Origin: Gorsachius magnificus
Taxonomy: Eukaryota > Chordata > Aves > Pelecaniformes > Ardeidae
NCBI GenBank assembly: GCA_034008185.1
Contig: CM067082.1
Span: forward strand, 13,810,984-13,874,983
DNA length: 64,000 nucleotides
Reading direction: 5' to 3'
Part shown: one piece after another, positions 48,518 to 59,270 of the stretch
Layout of the letters: every line of letters starts with the position of its first letter
Numbering within the stretch: the stretch's first letter is position 1
Notes under the pieces: generated by a model
Seen by the model: the letters and a program-made list of their open reading frames with translations, nothing else
The model's database searches: none
What the model was told of the DNA's origin: nothing
Program-made: the position numbers and the translations under genes

Positions 48518-49900
48518 CTGCTAAAGATGACTAAGAAAAGGGGCAACTTATGCAAAAAGGCTAAAAGAAATTGTCCTGCTTTGTCTAAAACATTGAAAGC
48601 TTGGGAGAGGACAATCCATAAATATATTAAAGAGAGGGGTGTAGAGGGGAAATCCTCTATTAAAGTTAAAGGAGTGTAAATGGGGGTCAAGTGAATATGA
48701 TGAATACCTTTTTCCTGGAAAATGAGAAAAAATTCTTAACCCCAAGAGATGTTTAACTCTGAAAATCATTAAAAATGCAAATGACTTTTAAGATGGAGCT
48801 GGAGGTTTCTGAAATGGTTTATATGATACCGGTACCTGCAATAGGAAAAGATAGGCTTAAGGACTTGGAGATATTTCTCAGTTGAAAATCCAAATATAAA
48901 AAAAAGAGACCATTTTGTACAGACTTGCTACTTTTTATATCTCCAAAAGCTGCCAAATCAGTCAGAACGATAGTGAATACAACTAATTCCTGTAGTTTTG
49001 TTTCCATAAGTTTGAGGTATTTCTGAAGCCAATGTCAACAGTTATGCCTAATTTAGTTGAAAAGTATGTATTTAATAACTGAAACTGTGTGATGCAAGGA
49101 AAGAATGATCGATATTGTTTCCTTTCTCCAAAAATAAAAGACGATATGGTGCAATGCTGCTGGTCATCATTACCAGCAATAAATCTCTACTCATGCTTAA
49201 TTATTCATTGACATTAAATGTAGTCTTGTACACATCCTGCCAACATAGGTTTGCTCTTCACTTTGCTTCTTCCTCTTACAGAGTGCCCTCACCATGAAGT
49301 GTATGAGTGCTGCATATCCGGCACAGTGTTGTTTACTAGATTCTCCTCCTTTTCCTTGTGAAAAAAGAATGCAACAGGGAACTGTGTCATTTTATAATTA
49401 ATTTGATAGGTTTTTTATGTTTTGGTGGTTTTTCAAATGCATATTTTCCTTTCATATACAAGAAGGGCAAAGTCAGGGAATCCTGTGCTCGGAGTATAGT
49501 CTGGTGAGGGATGTGATGGTCTTCTGTGTTTGGGGAGTTTATTTCACAGTGTGGGCAGCCCATTGAACAATTACATTTCCTGAGTTGTACCAAAAGCTAC
49601 TGTGCATCACAGGGATTTTTTCAAGAGTTCCGAGAGAGGTGCATTAATATACCTTTAAATGACATAGCGCTTATGACCTGAGTTATAGCTATCCTGTACA
49701 AGAAAGCAAGGAACATAATGCTGTGAACAATTTTCCTCTCACTGGTACATTTTTTTTCACAACCAAGGTGGGATTTATCTCGCTTACCTTAGAAGAGACA
49801 GCTACCTTTTAGACCTCTGAAGTTGAATGAGACATTGAAAGCGCAATTCATTTTGTCAATAAAGTCATCTTTGCAGTCAGTAATGTGGACTCTGAATGAC

Positions 49901-49921
49901 TTTTTTTTTTTTTTTTTTTTT
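49901..49921. repeat. Poly-T run (T21)
   Basis: Uninterrupted run of 21 T. Confidence 0.9.
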
Positions 49922-50432
49922 CTCTGTCCTAGTGAAACCACAGATGAGAATTCAGGGAACATCTCAGGAGGGTAGTTAGGAAGAAAAAGTTGGAGCAGAG
50001 CGAAAAAATGAAGAAAAAATGGTGCAAAGTGAGGATGGCAAGATCAGCAGCTTCTGGTTCCCAATTGCTTGTGGGATAGCATGTTTGAAGAGCCATTAGG
50101 AAGACCATCTTCCTGGAGAAAATGAACAGCACATAATGAAAAAACCACAAATTATCAGAAGAAGAGCTGTGATTTTGCCTGAGGGAAAAAAGATTTTGAT
50201 TTGAAGAAAGAGCAGAGCCAGGATGGTTGGACAAAAGAGGGAACGGGAGAGATTCAGGGCAGCAGTAGAAAAGGTTACACAATTCCCTTAGATGTGGGAG
50301 AAAATGCATAGTAGAAAGCATATGACAAGGGGAAAGGAACAGCAGACACCAGAGAATAGTCCCAAAAGGAGATAAGGTAATAATGGAAATAGTAAGCATA
50401 TGTATTTCTATATACTGCATGAAGACAGAATT

Positions 50433-50447
50433 TGTGTGTGTGTGTGT
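50433..50447. repeat. (TG)n microsatellite
   Basis: Seven TG units. Confidence 0.9.
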
Positions 50448-50766
50448 TTATGATCACTGGATATAGGAATGAATAAAAATGTAAAAGCTGAGGTTCTCAA
50501 CCAAGAATATAAAGAGAATATCCAGGTATAATTCACATCTTGAAATGCACATTTCTCTGAATTTCTTCTGTTTTTTCAGTTTAAAGTTCACCCCTTAGCT
50601 GGTGTGCATTGATATTTGCAGTTTGACAGTATGACCAGCTGTGTTTTATCAATTCAAAAGGGAGGAATCCACATTAAACCTTGTGGACAAGGAAAAGCTA
50701 TGAGCAAATCACATCACAGGAGGCAAAGTGGTGAAAAAAAGTTTTGCTTTTCTCTGGCTTTAAAGC

Positions 50767-51442
50767 GACCTAGACCTGGGAGTCCTGGTGGACGACAAGC
50801 TGACCATGAGCCAGCAGGGTGCCCTTGTTGCCAAGAAGGCCAATGGTATCCTGGGGTGGATTAAGAGGAGTGTGGCCAGCAGGTCGAGGGAAGTTATCCT
50901 CCCCCTCTACTCTGCCCTGCTGAGACCCCACCTGGAGTACTGTGTCCAGTTCTGGGCTCCCCAGTTCAAGAAAAATGAAGAACTCCTAGAAAGAGTTCAG
51001 AGGAGAGCAACTAGGATGATTAGGGGACTGGAGCATCTCCCCTATGAGGACAGGCTGAGAGAGTTGGGCTTGTTCAGCCTGAAGAAGAGAAGCCTGAGAG
51101 GGGACCTCATCAATACATACAAATATCTGTGGGTGGGTGTCACGAGGATGGAGCCAGACTCTTCTCAGTGGTGCCCAGCGACAGGACAAGGGGCAATGGG
51201 TACAAACTGAGACATAAGAGGTTTCAGTTGAATATGAGGAAAAACTTCTTTACCTTGAGCACTGGAGCACTGGAACAGGCTGCCCAGGGGGGTTGTGGAG
51301 TCTCCTTCTCTGGAGATATTCAAAGCCCGCCTGGATGATATCCTGTGCACCCTGCTCTGGGTGAACCTGTTTTAGCAGGAGGGTTGGACTAGATGATCTC
51401 CCGAGGTCTCTTCCAACCCCTGCCATTCTGTGGTTCTGTGAT
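50767..51442 (+). mobile_element. CR1 LINE 3' part, different subfamily
   Basis: Starts within ORF2 (GACCTAGACCTGGGAGTCC). It reads RT C-terminal sequence (frame 50788-51210, with [20 protein letters not shown]), shifts frame near 51130-51200, and continues to the ORF2 end. The 3'UTR reads GGACTAGATGATCTCCCGAG, TCTTCCAACCCCTGCC, and a tail of ATTCTGTGGTTCTGTGATT. The tail and the GATCTCC block differ from the GATCTTAAAGG copies, so this is a separate CR1 subfamily. Confidence 0.95.
50788..51338 (+). pseudogene. CR1 ORF2 C-terminal fragment, frameshifted
   Basis: The first frame (50788-51210) encodes the thumb and C-terminal part of CR1 reverse transcriptase, with [19 protein letters not shown] and [15 protein letters not shown]. 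Homology passes to the frame of 51129-51338 ([16 protein letters not shown]), so one frameshift lies between about 51130 and 51200. No catalytic box is included. The fragment is a relic. Confidence 0.88.
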
Positions 51443-54400
51443 TATTAACACAAAATCTGCAGTAAGTGTAGTGAGAAAGGGAAGAACAAGTACAAGTAGG
51501 AAATGTCCCACCTGTTAAGGCTACACAAAGTGTTTAGAAAATGTGACATGTTATGCTCCTATGTGTAACAGACAGATTAGCAATTTTTGGAAAATATGAA
51601 TTACAGTCAATCTTGTCTAAGTAGGTAGCAACATTTCAGTTGCCTGAAGAACTTCTGCTTCTGGAGACACATTGATACTTTCTTCATCCATTTTTTTTTT
51701 CACCTAAGAGTGAGTAGATGTTCATTTTTAAGTCAGATGAGCTTCAGATTCAGTACCCAATTTCAACCCATCAGGTGAGTAACTCAATCCTAGCTAGTCC
51801 ATCTGAATGATAAATTAGAGGTGGGATTCTTTCCTCAGTAACAGTAGAGAATAAAAATTTGTCTGAAACACCAAAATTCTTTGAATTGAGGAAAGCATTA
51901 GTATATTGCTCCCCCTTTTAAAAATGCCAAATGTTTGTAGTTTGCAGTTCAGGTTTCTTTGCTTCAGCTGAGTGGTATAAGATTTCTTCCTGATCTTTTT
52001 GTCCTAATGATCTGCCTGCTACTCTTCAAAAACTCCTGTTGGAACAGGAGTTTGCACGCAAAATTATTTCAAATACAGACACTTCTTTCTCTTCCCTTTT
52101 GCTGCAAGTTAGGCTTTGCTGAGTCTCTCAGATAAGTTTTCACTTATTTTCATCTCCCAGATAAATTTTCAGTAACTTTTCTTTGTCTGCCCCAATTTTT
52201 TTTTCATACAATTTAATAGAAAAGCTAAGGTTGAGCATGAATGGAGAATGCCTGGGTGTGCTGGCACCTCATGGAACCCACAGCAGGGAGAGGCTCCCAG
52301 AATGGCCTCTGTTAATGGCATCCAGATTAGCAGTTCATCAAGACCCCACCACGTCCACCTGCAGTTTCATGACGTACTTGGAAAGGCCAGCTTGTAGAAA
52401 GGAGATCAGTGCTATGCAGTTCCGTGTTGTTATGTTTAACGATTGTTTCTTTTGCCTTCTAGACCTGATGAGGTAGTTTTAGGAGCTCTTCCAAAACCAA
52501 GGCTTTGCTGGGGTTCAGTAAGAAAGGCTCTGTGTTTCACAATGTGGTTTTGTTCCCTTATAAAAATTTAAGAAACTCACAACAACAACCCCAAATCATG
52601 CTGCACACAGTATGATTTTCGGAGCTCCCTCTGGGAAGACCGTTGCATGGTTTTGCTGTGGCAACCAGATAACAGTGAACAGCCCACGCAGTGGGTGTTT
52701 CTGCAAGCTGTTGACACAGCTCACAACAATAGATCTATCTGCTCACCCGGCAGCATAAACCAGGAAAATCTCCAAGCAATAGGGGGCAATTACTCCCTCC
52801 TGTAAAATACCCAGGTAAGGAAGATATTACTGGTGAATACACAGTAATAATCCTGCCTTTTAAAAAAAGTGTAGCTTTTAAAAACTCTTGTTTCAACACT
52901 GACCTCTCAGGATAATTTATAAGCCTTACAAATAGTTGGAAGGAAAATTTAGGTGAGCCTCAGGTAGGTGGGTTTTTCATGCTTACAGACTACAGTGAGA
53001 CCTGGCTGATATTCAGCCATTCAGAACTAGGAGTGGTCCTGCTGGCCTCCCTTCACCGGGAACGGGTGAGCTCACTTGGGGCTGGCAAGAGCCAGGTGTC
53101 CATCAGGGGCAAACAACAAAGCAATTGTATAAAGAATTTGGCCAACACTACTTAGAGGCAAAGGGTGAGCAAGCAACCCTGGAGCATCTTCTGTACTCCC
53201 TGGAGTAGATTTAATCCACTCCACTGATTGCAGCATTTCCAGGCAGCAACATGAGCCTGAAATCAATATAACCTTGACTTTATCTCAGCACAGGTGGTGG
53301 TCTCAAGTGTCTCTTGTGTGAGATAACTAAAGGCTCTGGGAAGGCAGCTGGTGGGAAGTCATGCACTAAAATATGGGCAATACAGGTTGAAAGCTGGTTG
53401 CAAATAGCCCAGAGGCAGCATCAACTATGCACTATTCTGGATCTAATGCGTTTCTAATTGTCAATTAAAGGGAAATCATGCTGCTTCTCTTTCTGATGGA
53501 TCTCATCATGTTTTCTGTGCAGTTTAAGCCAATTAGCCGTCTATCTTCAATACTGATAAAAACAAAGCCAAGAAATGATTGCTACTGGACTCCTTTTGGA
53601 GATCTAGTTGGGCTTTCATGAAGTGATATACAAATATTTGGGTTTTTTGTCTTTCAAAATTTCTTGCACAGTCCTACAGACGTTTGTCCTGACTGACAGT
53701 TTCCTAGGAGAAACAACCAGGAGCAACCGGGCCACCCCTTGGGCAGGGCTGCGGCACGCTGTCAGGAGTTGGGGGAGGTTATTTCCTGCACTGTATTATC
53801 AGACTTGGCACTGGATGACTGATGCCAAATTATTTTAATTGAAAAAGAAAAAAGTCATTTTTCAAACCAGTATCAATCGCCAAGAAGGTAAACTCTCTGC
53901 TCTTCACTTTGTGCTGAGCATGCCAACAAAAACATCATCAGCGTTCGGTTGTCCTCGTTGGTGCCCTCCTCTTCAGCGAACAGCAGAGTGGTGTCCAAAC
54001 ACAAGTCAATGGTGTGAGGAAAAGGAAAGCTGATTTGAGTGTAACGGGCTGTGACTTTTTTCTGGAGGGTTTCAATCCCTGGAAAGATTAAAAGATAATT
54101 GTATCTCTACTACAGGATTGCAGAAAGGTTTAAGGGAATTACAAAATAATTTTTAAAAGTAGCCTTTCTACAGAAGGTTTAATAAGCCTATGACATTTCT
54201 ATTATTTTATTCTTATCACATGGTGAAATACTTTTTCATTAGAATGGAAATAATATCTCATTACCATTTTAGTCCTAACTCTCGGCCAGGCTGTCAGTTC
54301 AAATGGCAGGGCAAACAAAAGCACAGTGCTGCCTCTGGGAGGTCCCTCATCTGAGATGTATCTGAGGGATTATGAATCAAGCAAACTGATTTAGAGAACA

Positions 54401-56859
54401 AATCAAATTATTTCTCTCATGAAAATTTCTGCCATAATCATTAGGGTCCCTTTTACACAGCGGAAGACCAAGTAGGATTGTAGGAATTGTATATGCTGTC
54501 AGTTTTGGCCTCTCTTTAACACTAATTTCAGTTTATGTTAGCAGAACTTTTCTTTGCACAGCTGATCTCAAATGTCGACAAAGTGTACCTGCAAGTGGCT
54601 CTGTGCTGCCATAAATCACGTGGTTATTGCACCTCGGGGATGTCCGAAGCTTGGTGCCCATGAAGACACATTAGTATTTGAAAAAAGTCCACCATTTTAG
54701 CAGGCAATCTGACAGATGGATTCTGTCTCCATAGGTATCAAGTAACCACTCCATCACTTAATAGTTTATTATAACAGTAATCACCATGAGAATTTCCCAA
54801 AGGGTGGCTCTAATTTTTCACTTTTGAAGCCACACTAAAGGAATTGAGTCTGATTTTAGTATTCATGTCTTCTCATGAAGTGTTCTCTGCATCATTGTGC
54901 TCACAGATGGGCATGAATGAAAATGAAATGAATGAGTGCTTACAGAAAAAAAGACTATAGTAACATACCAGAGGGGTGTGTGTGTGTGTGTCGGAATTAA
55001 AATGCTGTCCTTGTAGGCTTTATTCAGGGAAAACTCAGTGACTTCTGGTGGCCTGAGAAACCAGTGTGGGATCAAGCCCTGAATGCATTTCAGTTGTACC
55101 TGGTTTATTTATCTGAGGAGAAATCATGCAGAGAATGTTTTCTTAGTTTTAATATTTCATAGCAGCAAGCTTGTACTGCTGCACACAGGTGTGTGCGTTG
55201 CAATGCTGACCAATAGAGACAGCCTGGACTGAGCTGCAACCTGCAGGTCACAAGCTAATGTGGTGACATTTGGTGGTTCAGGTATTATTTTACAGTGAGG
55301 TGAAGCCTGTGGATCTTGTGAGTGCCCAGCATGGGGTGGAGGGTGCTTGGGGAGCCACAGGCTTGGGCTCAGAGATGCCTCGAAGCACCCCATGATGGTC
55401 CTGTGCCACTCCACAGCTGCTGCCTTTGGGAGTCCTGGTCCCCACGAGCTCAGGAGAGGTTCAGCCACTGACTGCAGAAGGGTGAGGGTTCCTCCATCCT
55501 CAGTCGCCCATGTCAGTGAAGTCACTTGCAGGGTCCATAAGTCCTGTGGGAGGTGGTGTTGCCCCTGGGAAATTTCTCTTTTTCATGTGAGAGGTGAGCA
55601 GCCAGACCCTTAAATGAGTTGTTTGGGTTTTTGGCCAATTCTTTTATAATATCTGGATATCAATATAATCTTTTTATCATCTATGGTCTATCAAGGCCAC
55701 CTTACTGGCCATAGCATGGAGTCAACGTCCCTTGTCACTGCAAAGACAAAGATCCTGAATTTGATCTTTTTGCTTTGGCAACTGATGTCTTCTATGACTA
55801 ACTGCCTTTTTGGAATTTGCTTTTTGGAAGCTCGTTTGTGTGAGCAGAAGAGGGTACAGAGACTCATCCTGCTGACTCATTTGTTCTCACCTGGATGGTG
55901 GCTGTGGGAGATACACGGCACTGGTTCCTTGTTCTGTTCACTGTATTTCAGCTCGCAGGGGTTCACGTGCTGTCAGTTCACACTGGGACCAGATTTCTGC
56001 CCAGTCATTTAAATTTTAAAATACTTGGATTCAGCAGGAGCACATTTTCACAATCTGTTTGAGAACAGATGAGGAGGATATTTTTCTCTTTCCCTTTGCT
56101 TCCCTTGTGTATCATCTGATTCATAAGTTGTCATCAAACCCCCCCACCTTACCTGCTCATGAAGAGCTCATTTCTTGAGAATTTAAAAGCTAAAGAACAG
56201 TCACGCACTGTTATTTTATTTTTATGTTTAGTGCAGTAGAGACTGAAATGCATGGCTTTTCCCCTAGAAGTTTATTATCCCATTATAAAAGTGAAGTTGA
56301 GTGAACAGAGCTATTAGTTAAAAGTGAGGGACAAAGATTTCAACAACAACATCAGAAAATTGCTTAATTGAAGGGAGATGATGCCAGCTCCCCCTGGAAG
56401 CCAGCTGGAAGCCAGTTCTGCTCTGCAGCGGCGTGGTGGGTCTCCGATGGGGCGCCTCCTGCCTATGGCCTCCTCCCAGAGGTTTGACTTCTGCGGGGCT
56501 GCGTATGGTGATTTGTGCCTGATGGCTCCTAGCCATATGAAGCTGTTGCTGTGTAGCTTCTGAGGCCAGGAGGACTGGCTCTTCTTAGTCTCTGTGTTGC
56601 CAACTCGCTCCTCTATGTAAAATGTGAAAGAAGTTTCCTAGCTGTAGTCAAAGCTTCCAAGATGACCTCAGTGGATGCAACTTAATGTAGTGACAAGAGC
56701 ATCAATTTCCACCATGCTATTGCTTTAAAATTCTTCAATTCTGAGATTCTGGGAACTAGTAATTTTAATTAAAATGCATAGCATCGTATTACTGAAAACC
56801 CTCTTTTGTTCTGCCTGGAAGAAGAGCTGCGGAGAGAATGAGGCTAAGGGAAAACAGGG
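51443..56859. other. Long non-coding stretch with CNE-like texture
   Basis: No gene or repeat recognised. Blocks at 53430-53600 and 54250-54700 are AT-rich, CpG-poor and lack repeat motifs. A (GT)8 tract lies at 54976-54991. A GC-richer block at 55160-55600 has overlapping open frames on both strands (up to 122 codons) but no domain. Confidence 0.5.
54976..54991. repeat. (GT)8 microsatellite
   Basis: Eight perfect GT units. Confidence 0.9.
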
Positions 56860-57867
56860 CCTACCTGTTTGCAGCTGGAAAAATGGACTGTTAGATGGGT
56901 TAAAAATGGTGTGGGCCACCAGGCTCCAGGTGTGGTAACCAATGGCTTGAAGTCCATTTGGTGAGTAAGAAGTGAAGTACCTCAGGGGTGACAGAGGTAG
57001 CTCAGGGATTCATACTGACCCTGATGCTGGTCATGCTTTCAGCTCTGCATGAGGAGGCAGAGAGCATTTTAGAAAGTATGGAGATAGCACTGAATTAGAG
57101 GGGGGGATTGATGTGGAAAAGATTTGATTCAAAAGGATTTTGTGGATTGGTTTGACAGAAACCTCACAAAATTCAACAGAGGGGTGAGAAGCTCTGCGCA
57201 TGGAGCAGGAAACCCCCCAGCACCAGTTGGCCTGAGTGGCTAAAAAGCCACCCAGAGAGAAAGGACCCAGGGCTGTGATGGACACCAGGCTGAATGTATT
57301 AGCCAAAAATGCACTTATACAGGAAACAAGGCAAACTGCCCACTGTGCCCCAGCAATGTGGCCATCAGATCAAGGGGAACCTGTGCTCCCCTTTGTTTAG
57401 CACTGGACACCCTCTCCAGTTCAAGAGGGATGCGGATGAACTGGAGCGGCTCTAGAGCAGAACTCCCAAGGTGGTCGGAGACCTTGAGGAGATGCTGGGA
57501 TGCATGAGAGCTGGGTTTGTTTGCTTTGATGAAGAGATGGCTTCAGGATGATCAGCGAGCAGCCCACAGCTGCTCAATGGGGAGTTGCAGTGATGACAGA
57601 GCCAAACTGGTCTCTGATACAGAAGGAATAACAGTGGGAAATGCCCAAAATTTCCTTTGGGGAAGTTCAAATTGGGTATGAGCAAAAACTTCTTCACCAG
57701 GAGGGGAGTGCAGCTATGGATCAGGGACCCAGGGAGTCATCGTCCTTGGAGGTTTTGAAGCTGTGGCACACCTGACTGAAGGTTAGCGATAGCTGTGCTT
57801 TGATGGGAAGGCTGGATTAGGGACCACCACAGAACCCTTCTGACTAAGGTTTTTATGATTCTGTGAC
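56860..57867 (+). mobile_element. Ancient CR1 LINE copy, about 1 kb
   Basis: Heavily diverged but colinear with a CR1 ORF2-to-3' segment. It has GATGGGTTAAAAATGG near the start, GGGATTCATACTGACCCTGA where PQGS/LGP sequence is expected, and RT-C-terminal-like blocks (GACACCAGGCTGAATG near 57280, AATGTGGCCATCAG near 57355). AGCAAAAACTTCTTCACCAG near 57680 corresponds to the KNFF block, followed by GGAGGTTTTGAAGC and a final TTTTTATGATTCTGTGAC tail. Frames are destroyed. This is the oldest long CR1 in the window. Confidence 0.8.
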
Positions 57868-58997
57868 AAAATACAGGAATAACTTGTATTTTATATCGGG
57901 GAGATTATACTTAATCTTAAACTTGTTTCTTCTGCAATATCCCAATATTTAGCTTTCTGAGACCGTAGATTATTGAATCAAACACACGAAAAAAAAAGAA
58001 AAGCTGTATGTGAGGGAAGAGTATTACATTTAAATCAAAAGAAATTCTCATTTCTCTTCACTTGATTTTATGTCTGAGTTAAGAATTATAAAAATGAACA
58101 TAAATGATTACTTAAATACACACACACATATAAAAGTTTATATTTAGGTATATAAATAACTGGGTCAAATGGTGTGAAACTGATTAGACAGATTTAAAGT
58201 TTGAATCTGGCTGAGTACCCAATAACTTATATTGTTCCCAGTGGGACTTGCTGGCTGCTCAATAGATTTGAACTCCGACTACTTATTTTTCTGCCTACTT
58301 AGAACCTGGGATTGGATCTTGCGCTTACTGAAGCCAGTGGTAAGGCCCTACCAATTGAAGGATTGGAGGCTTTTCCATCTTCACCTTTTAGCTCAGTTGG
58401 ACTTCTTGCTATTGCTTTGGCTCATGTGTAAAATGACTCTAAAAATATTTTATTGCAGCTGGGCGGAGTGATATGCCTGTTTTAAACTCTGCAAATCATG
58501 GTAACAGAGTCCCAGATCAGGGGACTGAGGTATACTGAAGAGTTAATGATTTTTGGAGTAGAGGGAAGAGGCAGGGTAAGGTGGGAGAGGTAATGAAGTG
58601 AACGGGGTGAGCCCTGGCCAGGGGAAGGGGTAGGGAGTATCTAGAAGAGGCATAGCTATAAAGAGTTGGGATGTACATGGGCCATAAATAAGGATATTAT
58701 TGCTCTGAAACAATCCTGCGAGGAAAATTGAAGGGTTTAAGGTGTGTTAAAGGCTTTGTAGCCTCAAACTAATATTTATGGCCAATCTGGAAAGAAGGAA
58801 TTTTGTTCTTTTGCATATCAGCTCTTAGTAATTATATATGTTTCTCTAAATTTGCTGGAGCTATTCATACATAATGGTATGTTGCAGAGTTTCACAGGGA
58901 TCTTGTGAAATACACTGTGGTATCAGATTATGCCTATTGCAACTCAGTGTTTAATGCTGGCTCAAGGGGCTTAACCTAGAAATTTGCTCACTGTTAT

Positions 58998-59270
58998 TGA
59001 ACGCACGCCTGGGTGAGGTTTCTGAGAGCACCGTGGCACTCCTCTGGTAGGGCAGACGTACCCCGCGAGCTTTGCAAAGCTGTCATATGGGAAGAGACAA
59101 AAGGGCTGAGGCTGCCTGGGAAAGGCACTGGCACAGCACCGTGCCCGCCGGTGGGGCTGCGCTGCTCCGCGCGGGCTGAGAACTTGGCGTGGGCTGCGGC
59201 AGCAGCTATTGTGCGCCATGAATGGCTGCTTCATGCTAACCCGTCTGGGGTGGCTATTTTTAATCCCAAA
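58998..59270. other. CpG-rich block
   Basis: Unlike its AT-rich flanks, this 270-bp block has a cluster of about 20 CpG dinucleotides, including GCTGCGCTGCTCCGCGCGGG near 59156. It is short for a classical CpG island. Overlapping open frames on both strands (59013-59276 plus, 58971-59330 minus) are explained by GC richness. It could be a small regulatory or promoter-associated element, or a GC-rich repeat remnant. Confidence 0.4.

Larger units (their letters stand above)
48518..50766. other. Non-coding stretch
   Basis: No gene recognised. A minus-strand frame of 163 codons (49929-50420) is rich in Leu, Phe and Ser and arises from purine-rich plus-strand sequence. It contains T21 at 49901-49921 and (TG)n at 50433-50447. 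Confidence 0.5.

Noticed and set aside
49929..50420. 163-codon minus-strand open frame rich in Leu, Phe and Ser with membrane-like stretches
   Set aside because: It is the antisense of purine-rich AT sequence (GAAGAAAAA-type), which automatically yields such residues. No recognisable family.
50788..51210. 140-codon frame as an independent gene
   Set aside because: It is the ORF2 C-terminus of a CR1 element with the CR1 3' tail following.
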